Shown: positions 11,844 through 22,498, counted from the stretch's first letter. The stretch is 64,000 nucleotides of DNA from Lantana camara (GCA_037501455.1 CM074860.1:45208501-45272500), one strand, 5' to 3'. Notes: generated from the sequence alone by a model not told the origin. Translations and numbers: made by a program.

Positions 11844-12635
11844 TCTAGCGCCCGAGCGCATGACGCCACATCCCCCGCACTAAGACCCGACCCGCATACG
11901 AAATGGGTAATCCATACACATGCCAGATCAGAGTGAACAGGGACTCACTTACTCACTCACTATGTTAGGTGGGAGCTAACTTTCGAAACCAAATAAGCAA
12001 TAAAAGAACCAAGTGTAGAGTAATAAAACATAAGCGGAAGCATTAACGTTCACTAACATAATCAATGAGCTCACAGGCTCGACTTAAATAGCATTAATGG
12101 CGCTCACAAGCGTTCCAATTCATGAATAACAATGATGAGATATGTGTAATAACTGAACACGACTCCAAGACTCTACGGACTCGAAACCCCACCTAGCACT
12201 CCAAAACCTGAAAGAAAAATTGAAAACAAACCGGGTTTAATCTTTAAGAGACTGGTGGGTTTAAAAAAGAACTTATACATTAATAATACGGAATTTAAAC
12301 ACACACGCATGCAAGCTATAATCCCGTGCAAGGTTTTGAAATATTTCCCAAGTGGGTGAAAACAAAGAAAACAACACGCAGGATTATAACAATCAAATTT
12401 TATTTATTCATTCATTAGGCCATTACGTGTGCCCGAAAAGTGGGTGAATTCTCCAACCTTCTCCTCGTGTGTGTATTATCCATTCATTCATTCATTAGTG
12501 ATCGCACAATCATTCATTCATTCGTTCATAATCATTCATTCATGCATAATCAATTATACATTTTTCCTCCGGTTAGTGGATGGACTCGGTAAAAGCACCA
12601 TCCACCCATTTATTATGGCTAGAGGGGTCCATGAA
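11844..12635 (-). mobile_element. Truncated LTR, family H
   Basis: Begins TCTAGCGCCCGAGCGC (a decayed TGTAGCGCCC end) inside the Tat-like protease. It contains the shared U5 block (ACGCCACATCCCCCGCAC near 11862-11880, the CATACGAAATGGG stretch, TAGGTGGGAGCTAAC) and long ATTC runs at 12481-12545. It ends abruptly at 12635 where LTR I starts with a clean terminus, so I inserted into H and the remainder of H was lost. Minus orientation is inferred from the U5 block lying on the left. No genes. Confidence 0.75.
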
Positions 12636-13921
12636 TGTAGCACCCCAACTGGAATGCGCCACATCCCCCGCACTATGAGCCTGATCCACACATGAAATGG
12701 AAAGTCCATACATGAACCTAGCTCACAGCGAACGGGGACTCACTCACTCCATAGGCTAGGCGGGAACTAAACTTTCGCAACCAATTAAAACAATTTCAAT
12801 AAGATAATACAATTACGGAAGTGGAACAAATATTCAAAAGATTATACCAAACATAGAGACGGGTTCCACTATCATAGGTACCTAGTCCCGAAATTTCTTC
12901 TTAAAAGTAAATCATAAAACATCAATTACGGGTTCATGATGTAGTAAGAATCAATACAAATCTTACATTCCTCAACTTAACAAATCAAGGTACAATATGC
13001 AAATGAACCGACTCTGACTTAGCCGCAAGACTTAATAGACAAGACTTCCCGCCTAGCACTCCAAACCTGCACAAACACTGAAAACAATCCGGGTTCAGTC
13101 TATACGAGACTGGTTGGTATAAAATAGGTCATATTAATATAATACTGTAGAAATTAAACACCCACACATGCAAGTTATAATCCCGCACGAGGTTTTGGAA
13201 TATTTCCCAAGTGGGTGAAAAGAAAATAAAACAACGCTCGGGATTAGAACGATCAATTTAATTCAATCATTCAATCGGTCAAAATGTGAGTGCCGTGGGG
13301 GGGGAGGGGGGGTAAAATCTCCAACCTACACCTCGTGTGTTCAAAACTTCATTCATTATCGATCATGCAACAATCATTTCATTCACACATTCGATCATTC
13401 GATTTTTATCATTCATTCATGCATTAACAATTACACTTTCATCCTCCAAGTGGTGGACGGGTTAGCAAGACCCGGCCACCCAATCAATGACCAATGGGGT
13501 TACATGAATTCCCCAATTGGCACTCAGCTCCCATTCCCCGTTAAAACTCCTAGCGAGGGCCGGTATCACCGCTACGATGTGGGACTAGCACACGGGATCA
13601 CCGTCGGCCCTTGCCTCCCCGGATAGCCACATGTACCAAGTCCCTGGGCCCATGCAATCAATCATGTCCTCGCCAAAACAATCGGTAAGTATTCATAAAA
13701 GAAAAAGGGGTTTAACAATCAAAATCGTAGACTCCTTCAAAACGACTCGATATATATATATATATATAGTACCTTTGGATTGAAATATACACATTGGAAT
13801 ATATCGGGTAGGTTTTATCTAATAGAAGAGAAACCCACCTGTTACACCTTACCGGATAAAACCAAGGAAGAAAGAAGACTTGAGAATAACCTGTGAACCC
13901 GGTATCTCCGCCCTGGAGAAA
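12636..13921 (-). mobile_element. Truncated LTR, family I (related to the D LTR)
   Basis: Precise start TGTAGCACCCC at 12636, matching the D LTR at 63188. It carries the same U5 block, ATTC runs, the GGTGGACGGGTTAGCAAGACC stretch (D: 40559 and 63919) and the GGAGAAAAC end motif. Homology to D stops at 13921, where the Athila ORF begins, so the LTR's 5' part (to the right) was deleted. It includes a G-rich run (13297-13312) and an AT dinucleotide run (about 13750-13768). No coding content except a short tail read through by the neighbouring ORF. Confidence 0.8.
13297..13312 (+). repeat. G-run, possible G-quadruplex
   Basis: Eight Gs, an A, then seven Gs. It could fold as a three-tetrad quadruplex or simply be a slippage tract. 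It is absent at the equivalent site of the D LTR. Confidence 0.4.
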
Positions 13922-15867
13922 ACTGTGCAAAGGACAATGCAATGTAATACTCCATTTTTCTTTTGGAGTATCCGCATGTTAAGTAGACTCTGCTCATCAA
14001 GGAAGTCAAGTGTGGAATACACATTCATATCATGATTGTCCAAATCAAGTATTTTCTCATGCAAAGCAATGTGTGTGATTATGTGTGCAAGTTTAAAACG
14101 AGATTTCCATTGTTTGCAGTGGTGAATGAGTGTGGCAACCCAGAATCCTAAATTGACCTTGTGATTGTGCCATGTAGCCCATAAAAAATAAAGTTCAGTT
14201 TTTGTGATAGTGCTGGACCCTTCACATCTTTGAGAGAAAAAATTAGCAATCAATCTATGCATGTAAATACTGGCAGGGTCTTTCAAGTGAATGCTTTTGC
14301 TTGTAGATTCTTTAAATTTATGAAACTTTCCAGCAGTCAACTCAGAAAAGGCTTTATCAACATCAAATTCAGTAGCAAAGTCACCCAAACATTCAAATTC
14401 ATCCTCAGCTTTAAAGTCAGTAAAGTTCAATGCAAGATAAAACTCATTAATTGAATAACTGAATCGTTTACACATTAGTCTGAACTTTACTACATCTTTC
14501 ACATCCCAGTTGTGTGCCTCTTTTTTCTGAAACTTGAATGTGTTATAGAATTCAAAAGTAAGTTCATAGAACGTGTCACAGTCAATATCAAAGAAATTTT
14601 TCCAGCCTATGTTATCCATCACTTTGTTTACAGGTTCCAAAAGTTCAAACTTGTCCAAAGTAGAGGTATGTAAACACTTTGCAGGAGAAATAGCAAAATA
14701 TTTAATTCGTCTGTACCTCTTTTTCTCTGCTTTGCTGAATTTCAAATTACCTCCCAGGGTAGTGAAATGTGTTGGTGGAGGTGCTCTACCTTTGGGATAC
14801 CTGTTTCTTCGTTTCTTTGCTAGAACAGCTGCTTTTCCTTTTCTTTGCTTATGCCGCGCATCCTGTTCATCAATTGCTCGGCCATCCTCATCTTCCCTAG
14901 CAGCTTCTTCTTGTTCTTTCTCCAATTCCGCTGCATTTCCTAATTCTGTTTCCAAGGGCACATCCGTCTGTGCTGCAGTCTCATCAACATCCATATTTTC
15001 TCTGTTTGCACTTGTATTTTTCCTTCCAGTTGTCCTCTGTCTTTTGTAAACTTGCTTCACACGTTCTTGCTCCATGTGCATATTTGACTCGTCCTGGTTC
15101 CCTCCCTGTTCTTTCTCCATATGTGTCTCCATTTGTGCTGCTATCTCTGCTGTGTCAATCCCTTTGGCAGTTGGTTTATTTTTTAAACTCTTCTTCTTTC
15201 TAGCTTTAATCAGTCGTGTACCCCTCTTCTTTGCCGGAACGTCTTTATGCAAACTTATTTCTTCTTCAATTCCCCTTTGCTCAACCCTAACATCTGGCCC
15301 TCCCTCAAACTCTTCTTCTTTTTCATCCTGCAAAATCAACTTCCGTTTTCTGGGCATCTCTGCTTGGTTCCTTTTGGAACGAGTTTCCCTCTGAGATTTT
15401 GAAGTGTTTGGGGCAAATTTTGTGGGGATTGGGGGTTGTTCTTCAGTAATCACATGTGCAAGGTTGTCTGTTGTTGAGGGATTAACTTGGTTCTCGGTGA
15501 TGATGGTTAGAGGGTTAGGGTTTTGGATTTCAATTTCTGGGTTTTTATCAGAACTGATTTCTTCCCCCAGACCTTGGTTTTCAATGGTGTTATGGTGTGG
15601 AGAAGATGAATGGGAATGGTTTTTAGAAGCGGTATGGTAAGTGGGAGAAGGAGGGTTTGAGGTTTGCGTTACCTGGGGTGGGTCTTGGGACGGTGGAGGT
15701 TTGGTTGCTGGCTCCGGTGGTTCTGCATGGATCTTTTCTGATGCTTTGGCCGGAGCTTGTGGCTGGTCACTGAGGTTGCGCAATGTGCGCGTTTTCTGGA
15801 CTGTACGGCGCGGCGGCTTTGATGGCGGTGGAGGTGCAGCAGGTCCCTTGGACCTTGTTTTCGCCAT
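13849..15867 (-). CDS. Athila-type third ORF protein (downstream of pol), fused to LTR I at its C-terminus
   Basis: Minus-strand ORF from the ATG with first base plus 15867 (MAKTRSKGPAAPPPPS) to a stop at 13849. About 670 residues with no internal stop. The frame stays open upstream to 16185, but that part is AT-rich leader. N-terminal 100 residues are Pro/Ser-rich. Residues about 150-430 are highly charged with several basic clusters (PRKRK, KKRGTRLIKARKKK, KKRRNRYPKGR) that could be nuclear localisation signals. The C-terminal third (RRIKYFAISPAKCLHTSTLD, DNIGWKNFFDIDCDTFYELT, FRLMCKRFSYSINEFYLAL) resembles the ORF found 3' of pol in Athila elements (ATHILA ORF-1 or 'putative plant transposon protein' families). 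Its function is unknown and 'env-like' is only positional: I see no signal peptide or membrane anchor. About the last 24 residues come from LTR I, so the native C-terminus is lost. Confidence 0.7.
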   Translation of the reverse strand: MAKTRSKGPAAPPPPSKPPRRTVQKTRTLRNLSDQPQAPAKASEKIHAEPPEPATKPPPSQDPPQVTQTSNPPSPTYHTASKNHSHSSSPHHNTIENQGLGEEISSDKNPEIEIQNPNPLTIITENQVNPSTTDNLAHVITEEQPPIPTKFAPNTSKSQRETRSKRNQAEMPRKRKLILQDEKEEEFEGGPDVRVEQRGIEEEISLHKDVPAKKRGTRLIKARKKKSLKNKPTAKGIDTAEIAAQMETHMEKEQGGNQDESNMHMEQERVKQVYKRQRTTGRKNTSANRENMDVDETAAQTDVPLETELGNAAELEKEQEEAAREDEDGRAIDEQDARHKQRKGKAAVLAKKRRNRYPKGRAPPPTHFTTLGGNLKFSKAEKKRYRRIKYFAISPAKCLHTSTLDKFELLEPVNKVMDNIGWKNFFDIDCDTFYELTFEFYNTFKFQKKEAHNWDVKDVVKFRLMCKRFSYSINEFYLALNFTDFKAEDEFECLGDFATEFDVDKAFSELTAGKFHKFKESTSKSIHLKDPASIYMHRLIANFFSQRCEGSSTITKTELYFLWATWHNHKVNLGFWVATLIHHCKQWKSRFKLAHIITHIALHEKILDLDNHDMNVYSTLDFLDEQSLLNMRILQKKNGVLHCIVLCTVFSRAEIPGSQVILKSSFFLGFIR

Positions 15868-16206
15868 GGGTGGTGGCTGAGAATGGTGGTTCGCGGTGGC
15901 TGGTGGTGAAGATGGAGGGTGACGGTTGAGTTTCTGAGGAAAAAGATGGAAGGATTTTTTTTTATTTTTTTTGGAATTTGAAATCTGATAAAGGTTGTAT
16001 ATGTGTATAAATTGAAGTTGGGGTTTTAAAATCAGTTTTGAAACACACACTTTCATAAAAACGTTTTCAACTCTTTTAAAGTAAAGGTGTGTTTTATGTA
16101 AGAAACAATTTATCAGCCCAATTTGAAATAAAACGTTTAAAGCGTTAATTTCCCCAGAGAAAACGTTTTCGCAAATCGTATTCAATTCTGATAGGCAAGC
16201 TTCTTC

Positions 16207-16208
<2 letters not shown>

Positions 16209-16241
<33 letters not shown>
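16209..16241. repeat. Poly-T tract (33 T)
   Basis: Uninterrupted Ts on the plus strand. On the element's coding strand it is an A tract ahead of the third ORF. No target duplication or retrogene body adjoins it. Confidence 0.9.
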
Positions 16242-16244
<3 letters not shown>

Positions 16245-16422
16245 GAAGAAAAATGCATGCGTCATGGGTTATAGGAATGACCATCTCTAAGGGTTCGGGT
16301 CCTGGTAGCAGTTTCTGCCAAAATCTGCAAACAAAACAAAAAGAGGTCCTTAGTAAAAAATCACAGTATTCTCTTGACAAAAACAAAGAGAAACTGTAAC
16401 TAAGCAACAATAAATAAAAGGG

Positions 16423-16440
16423 ATTGGGTTGCCTCCCAAT
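16423..16440 (-). other. Athila hairpin ATTGGG-AGGCAA-CCCAAT
   Basis: Perfect 6-bp stem with a 6-base loop (minus strand), about 50 bases after the pol stop. The GGGAGGCAACCC motif is, from memory, recurrent at this place in Athila elements. Confidence 0.6.
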
Positions 16441-16486
16441 AAGTGCCCTAGTTTAATGTCCTAGGCTAGACGGAGTCTTTGCATTT

Positions 16487-18129
16487 TTAATGCATCAGAG
16501 TGGGGTTGTCCAAGCGGACTTCCTCCACTGTTTGAGCTTGGAATCCCTCATAAAATGGCTTGAGACGGTGTCCATTAACTTTAAAAGCTTTTCCAGTCTC
16601 TAAGCTTTTGATAGCCACTGCACCATGAGGAAATATATCAGTTACAACAAAAGGTCCTGTCCATCTAGACCTTAACTTACTTGGAAATAACTTTAAACGT
16701 CAATGAAATAATAAAACTTTTTGCCCAATTTGAAAAGTCTTCCTGGAAATCATTTTATCATGAAAGTTTTTGGTTTTTTCTTTGTAAATTTTTGCACTTT
16801 CATATGCTTCATTCCTCAATTCATCCAACTCTTGAAGTTGTAACTTCCTATGTATTCCAGCATCATCCATCTTCATGTTGCATTGCTTAATGGCCCAATA
16901 TGCTTTGTGCTCCAATTCTACAGGTAAGTGACAAGGTTTTCCAAAGACTAGCCTATATGGAGACATGCCAATGGGAGTCTTATAGGCTGTTCTATAAGCC
17001 CACAAAGCATCATCAAGCTTCAAACTCCAGTCCTTCCTATTTGGATTTACAGTTTTCTCCAAGATGGACTTCACTTCACGGTTGGAAATTTCAGCTTGTC
17101 CACTTGTTTGTGGATAATAGGCAGTCGATGTCCTGTGTGTAACGTTGTATTTCTTAAGCAAAGCTGCAACCACTCTATTACAAAAATGGGTGCCACGGCC
17201 ACTGATGATCGCTTTTGGAGTTCCAAACCTGCTAAAGATGTTAGACTTCATGAACCCTACAACAGTTTTTGCATCATTAGTCCTTGTGGCTTTTGCCTCA
17301 ACCCATTTAGATACATAATCAACTGCAAGTAATATACAATTATTGCCATAAGAACTAGGAAATGGACCCATAAAGTCTATGCCCCAAACATCAAATATTT
17401 CACAAATTAAAATGGGGGACAATGGCATTTGATTTCTAGCACTCAAATTCCTAATTTTCTGACATCTTTCACAAGTTTTGCAAAACATGAATGCATCACG
17501 AAACAATGTAGGCCAATATAGTCCACATTCTAACACCTTTCTTGCAGTTCTTTTTGGCCCAAAGTGGCCTCCACATGCATAGGAATGACAGAATTTTAAA
17601 ACAGAGTGTATTTCGTCTTCACTTATGCATCTCCTAATCACTTGATCTGCACAAAACTTCCAAAGGTAAGGATCATCCCATACATAGTATTTAGCATCAC
17701 TTTTTATCTTATCACGCTCAGATCTAGACAATTTATCAGGAAAAGTTTTGGATACCAGAAAGTTTACCATGTCTACATACCAAGGGGCATGCGTTAGGCA
17801 TGACCTTAGCTTACCATCAGCTACGGAGAACAGTTGCTCATCTGGAAATTCATCTTTTATGGGGTTGGAGTCTGCACCTGCTAGGATTCGACTCAGATGG
17901 TCAGCAACTAAGTTCTCTGATCCTTTCTTGTCTCTGATTTCAATATCAAACTCTTGCATTAATAGGATCCAACGTATCAACCTTGGTTTTGCTCTTTTTT
18001 TCTTCAAGAGGTACCTAAGTGCTGCATGATCAGAATAAACAATCACTTTAGTACCTAACAAGTATGCACGAAATTTATCTAAAGCAAAAACAATAGCTAA
18101 AAGCTCCTTTTTAGTTGTGGTATAATTGA
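16487..18129 (-). pseudogene. pol: Athila pol remnant: RNase H and integrase
   Basis: Minus-strand frame starting at the E junction (18129) with [20 protein letters not shown] and [10 protein letters not shown] (RNase H), then [16 protein letters not shown], an integrase zinc finger (H...H...CKTCERCQ), and a core with [17 protein letters not shown] and [13 protein letters not shown], in the Athila style. In the second catalytic position the usual SD.G reads SGRG, so that Asp appears lost. A TGA at 16700-16702 interrupts the C-terminus. The same frame continues with [32 protein letters not shown] and ends at TAA 16487-16489. The extra dozen residues an ORF finder adds upstream of INYTTT come from LTR E. 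Confidence 0.88.
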
Positions 18130-18565
18130 TGTGACGCCCCGTATTCTCAAAGGGTGTCATGACGATATTAACAAGTAAGTCTCGACACTTGTGTGTGTTT
18201 AATTTAAGAGTTCTCGAATTATGTGATTTAATGTAAAACCAATTTAATATATGATCATTTGGATTATTCTAAGATTAATTGTCAAGTTGATTTTAAATCC
18301 ATCATGTTACTTAACTTGTTTAATTTCGGTTTACTTGAATTCCTTGAGATTAATTGTCAATCATGTGTTTACGAAGTGTCGTTAAATTGTACGAAAGGTC
18401 TCTAAAATTAAATTGAATTAAACTCTAATTGGTAAATCTCTTTCTTTCATTTTAATTTATCAAATTAATTCGAAGCTTTAATGTTTATTCGTAACTTTAC
18501 CAATTTTATTTACGATTATTTGTATGCGCTATTACTCTTTGTTATGTGATAAGGATACCCGGTTG

Positions 18566-18572
18566 TATATAA
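18566..18572 (+). promoter_or_regulatory. TATA box of the E LTR
   Basis: TATATAA, about 430 bp into the LTR, followed within 45 bases by a pyrimidine-rich CTCTCT tract typical of plant leaders. Conserved in the 3' LTR at 39881-39887. Confidence 0.6.
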
Positions 18573-18763
18573 CTTGTGCACAAGACACATTTTTCCCAAA
18601 TCTCCTTTCTCTCTCTCTCCTCTCCCACTCTCTCTCCCGTGGTCACTATTCGCGGCTTCGATTACGAGCCCATAACTCACTCGTTTCTCGATGGATTTCG
18701 ATGAATGAATAGCCGATTTCGGATATCTCGGCGAGACCGATGCAAGAGTACCAATTTCACAGC

Positions 18764-19600
18764 CTAACAATGAACGGTGGCGGAGTTATCATCGGAATTC
18801 AGAAGAAGTGGCGGAGGTATCGGACCACCGCCACTTCGCCGGCGTCCCGCGGTGGTTTTCGCCCACCATTTGAGACACGCGCCCCAGATCCAGGAACTAG
18901 ACCTCCCGGCGCTTCGTCTGACATTGGCGGCGGGGCCATCCGGGCCGTGATGGTGCCGCACGCGCAGCCTGAAGCTCGCGGCGGCGACGCGTTTTACTGT
19001 AGCGGCGGGTTTCATGCCTTCCGGCGGTGTTTTTCGATGGGGCTTGATGGTTTCCAAGGTTTTTCGACCTCCTGAGTTCATTTCCGGCATCAGTTTCACT
19101 AGATTTTGGCCGTAGATGGTGGTTCCGGCGACGTGGGCAGTTGCAGAATTGGCGGCGATGATGAGAACTACTGGCCATTGATCACACCACTCCAGATTTG
19201 GCCGATTGGCGGCGGATCGCGGCGGCACAGTGGCGGTGCAATGGTGGTGCTAGCTCCGAGGATTTTTTCGGCGAGCTACCTTAGGGCTTTCGAAGAGCTC
19301 GTTATGGGTAAGACAACGCTTCTTTCGGATCGCATTTTGGTTGACCGGTTTGGAAGTAATTTGAGTTTGAAGATTTTAGGGTTTTCGTGTTCTTAGATCT
19401 GAAATTGGAGGAGATTGGCTTGGAATTTCCAGAAATTGATCGAGGATTCGGAACGGGCACGAAGACTTCATTCAGGACTGATTTTTTGGAATTTTTCCGG
19501 CGACCTTCGATGGCGGCCTGACCAAATTTCGGCAGCTACAGTGGTGGCCTTCCGACGGCGTCTGGTCAGAATGTTCTTCTCGTTGTGGTGAGTTCAATGG
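18764..19600. other. GC-rich leader segment of LTR E with antisense ORF
   Basis: A sharp rise in GC with CGG-rich runs, unlike the AT-rich flanks. The minus strand has a 154-codon ORF (18764-19228, MPPRSAANRPNLEW...). A homologous antisense frame exists in the GC-rich part of LTR F (35542-35847, MPPRTAAKRQNLES...), with the alignable core VAGTT.YGQN.VK.MPEM.SGGRKTLE, and partly in the E 3' LTR (40093-40452). It resembles no protein family I know. The homology may simply be DNA-level. Confidence 0.45.
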
Positions 19601-20998
19601 CACTTTTCGTTCATTAATCGGACACTCGATCTATTTATTACGAATTATTTTACGTAATTGTGATTATTTGAATTAATTGTTTTAACTGCAAATAAATTGG
19701 TTATTGTTGATTTGTTGATCGAGATGTATTCCAATCATATACGAAAATATGTATTGAATGAATTGTGATATGCATGAATATTTTGATTTACAATTTGAAT
19801 CCCGGTGTGATGAATTTACGCTATTTGTTAAGTACGAAGGGGTGTTAGTGTAATATTTAAAAACTAATCTTTTATGTGACTAAATGAACTTGAATTATAT
19901 TTTAGAAGAACGAACATGTAGTGATTTCTCTATGTGAATTTGAGACGTTCTCAATGCTATGTTTGTTGTAAATTGTGTTTCAAATATAAAATTAACATAC
20001 ATGGAGGATGCTTGAACAACTGGAGACTTGATGCATGATAGGAGTTAGAATTGTAATATCTTGATTTACTCTTACTACCCGAAAATGGTATATTATTAAT
20101 TACGATAAATTGATAATTGTCATGCTTGTAAGTAATTAATTCATAGTTGAATAATTGTATAAACACTTTAAATGAATAATTATGCTTAGCAATCGACTAA
20201 GGGGATGTATGTGTAATAATTCTAAACTTTTATAAATGACTTAGGGGATGTAAGTGTAATATTTATGAAACTATGAATGTGACTTGAGCTCGTGTACCAA
20301 ACATGTTGTGAAGTTGTAAAGTATGATCTTAAGTGAATTAAATGCACTCTTTATTTGTATCAAGCATGCCATCTACCTACAACAACTTTGTATATTTATA
20401 TGATCAAGTTGCTCTTACTTATGCACTTTATAACTCGACATGAACTTGATGCTTAATTCTAATATTATGATTGAACCCTGTGACATTGGATGATTTAATA
20501 TGCATTTTGTGAATACATTGACTTCCTAAATTGATCTTGCATCTTTGGATATGGAATTGCGTGATGGTTGCTTGTAAATATGACCTTGTTGAGCATTGAT
20601 ATGCCTTGAATGGCCACGACACCTTATCTAAGCACAACATGAACACTTATGCATAACCACAATCATGTTGAGCAACGCCGTGCGTCTTGTTTGGTTCATA
20701 TAGAGTCTAAGTCTGGGCTTCTGTATGTCTTGTCACAGAGTTTGGTGGTGCCCGTGGGCCCGAGGTTTAGAGTGTTTGGCCCTTCACACTCTCAGACTCT
20801 ACTTTCACGAGGTGAGGTTCAGGATTTTGTATAGTTATGCGACCTATGGCCTTTACATGTTGATTTCGACCCTTGCATGCGAGTATACTCTACTATAAAT
20901 ACGTATGTGTTGGATATGATATGTTTATGATCTTGCGTGCGTCCTGCGTGGGTGGAGGTCATGAGGCTTAAAGTTCCATTGCGTAGGGATAAAATGTA

Positions 20999-21003
20999 TA
21001 AAC
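20999..21003. repeat. Target-site duplication of element B (left copy)
   Basis: TAAAC, repeated at 31849-31853 right after the 3' LTR. Confidence 0.92.
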
Positions 21004-21723
21004 TGTAACGCCCCGTGTTTTCACACGTGCAGGTAAGAGTTACGTGCGTATTTACATTTAATTATATGATTTTATATCTTGTTTTATTAATTGAATTCGT
21101 TTCTAATTTGATTTATTTGTTTAAAATTTATATGAATTCCAATGTGTGCTATGAATATATGAATGAATTTTAGAGAATGTGAGTTTTGTGAATTCGGTGT
21201 TAATTGAATGAAATTACATGTTTCGTGCAACCCGTGGGTTTGATTGGAACTTATTTGAATGTTTTGGACTCAATTGGAAATTGAGTTTGGGCTTAATTGC
21301 CACTTTTTGAAAGTTTAGGGACCTAATTGAATATTAGGCAACCTCGAACAGTTTTCGCGATATCTTGAGCTCCGGACCTCGAAATCGAGATCCGTAACCG
21401 GCGTTGAACTTGTTTTGATGATACCTATCCATTAAACTTGACCTTATACTTTTTCGATACCATTTGAACCTTCGACAACGAACTTTTCCACAACCTCGAC
21501 CTTATAACTTGTTTGAACCGTTTCCTAAACGAACCGGACTTGAACCGACCCGTAACCTATCCATTTATCACTAAATATCAGCATTTGCTTCCTTGTGCTT
21601 CCATTTTGATCGATCATTTCTTCATCTCAAGAGACAAGGGATAAGCTACAAGAAACCCTCCATTGTTGATCATTCAAACCCTAAGCTTAAGATCAACTTT
21701 CTTCCATTTTCTTTCAAGGTTAG

Positions 21724-21891
21724 ATATGTGTTGTTTTCTCCTCATTCTCCTCTCTATTTCCTTCCGATTATATCTTGGTATGAGTTGGGGAATCATGTGT
21801 TATGAGAATATGTGTTGTTTTCTCCTCATTCTCCTCTCTATTTCCTTCCGATTATATCTTGGTATGAGTTGGGGAATCATGTGTTATGAGA
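21724..21891 (+). repeat. 84-bp tandem duplication in the B 5' LTR
   Basis: Two head-to-tail copies (21724-21807, 21808-21891). The 3' LTR has one copy, so the duplication arose after insertion. Confidence 0.9.
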
Positions 21892-22276
21892 AAAACTTGA
21901 AAATGAATTAAATGATATGAATTCTTGGTTCCATGTCTTTCCTTGGTTTTAAGTGATAGTTGATGCATGGAATGTGTTGCTTGTAGCTTCCTTATCATTT
22001 CTAGATGTTAGGATTTTGTGTTGGTTGATTATAGCATGATTTGCCATTAATGGAGCTTGAAGCTTCCATGGATGAAAGCTTGATATTGGATGATCTTTTG
22101 CCAACTTTATGTATAAGTTCTTGCATATATGAATGGATTGCATGATATATATGAGTTTTGAGGCTTGAGATCATGTCTAAAAGTGTATAAGAGCTTCCTT
22201 GTTCCTGCCCCTGTTTTGCAAAGCTTTTCCCTCGCCAAAACAGAGCTTCTGCTCTGTTTTTCCTCGCAAAACGATG

Positions 22277-22498
22277 AGCTGACACGGCCGTGTCAGCTTT
22301 GAACTGAAAATGGACACGGCCGTGTTGGGCTCTCGACTTTGAATTTTTTTTCTGATTTTAACCTCGGACACGGCCGTGTCCAAATGCTTTGAAAACCCAA
22401 CACGGCCATGTCAAGCCCTTGACTTTGAATTTTTTTGATTTTTAAACCTCGGACACGGCCGTGTCCGTTTCCTTTGAAAACTCAACACGGCCGTGTCA
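22277..22498. repeat. CACGGCCGTG palindrome array, 5' LTR of B (six copies)
   Basis: Copies at 22277-22298 (a 22-bp perfect palindrome with AGCTGACACGG arms), 22314-22325, 22366-22381 (16 bp), 22399-22412 (one change), 22450-22467 (18 bp) and 22485-22496. Core ACACGGCCGTGT is constant while outer arms differ from copy to copy yet stay self-complementary in three of them. Spacers contain GAAAACTCA- and CTTTGAAT-like repeats. Confidence 0.92.

Larger units (their letters stand above)
15868..16486 (-). other. Athila spacer between pol and third ORF
   Basis: Non-coding in the pol frame. It holds the hairpin at 16423-16440 and a 33-base T run (A run on the coding strand) at 16209-16241. The third ORF frame happens to stay open through 16185 but without a plausible protein. 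Confidence 0.6.
13922..18129 (-). mobile_element. Element K: Athila-lineage fragment
   Basis: Minus-strand order RNase H, integrase, spacer with a conserved hairpin and poly-A tract, then a long third ORF, as in Athila. Truncated on the right by insertion of element E at 18130 (RT, protease, gag and 5' LTR absent) and on the left by the LTR I junction at 13921 (3' LTR absent). Confidence 0.85.
18130..21003 (+). repeat. 5' LTR of E, segment 1
   Basis: First 2.87 kb of the LTR. It shares start and sequence with the truncated 3' copy at 39445 (TGTGACGCCCCGTATTCTC). Holds a TATA box, a CT-rich leader, a GC-rich segment (about 18770-19600) and an AT-rich rest. Ends at the TSD TAAAC (20999-21003) of element B. 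Confidence 0.85.

Noticed and set aside
13849..15867. Envelope glycoprotein in the Athila element
   Set aside because: Position fits the env-like slot but there is no signal peptide, transmembrane segment or cleavage motif visible.
16209..16241. Poly-A tail of a processed retrogene or LINE/SINE
   Set aside because: No target duplication, no element body. It lies within the Athila spacer.
17606..18029. Plus-strand ORFs opposite the Athila integrase
   Set aside because: Shadows of the minus-strand pol frame.
22277..22498. CRISPR-like array of repeated palindromes
   Set aside because: Spacers are themselves repetitive and of uneven length, and the array sits in a plant LTR.
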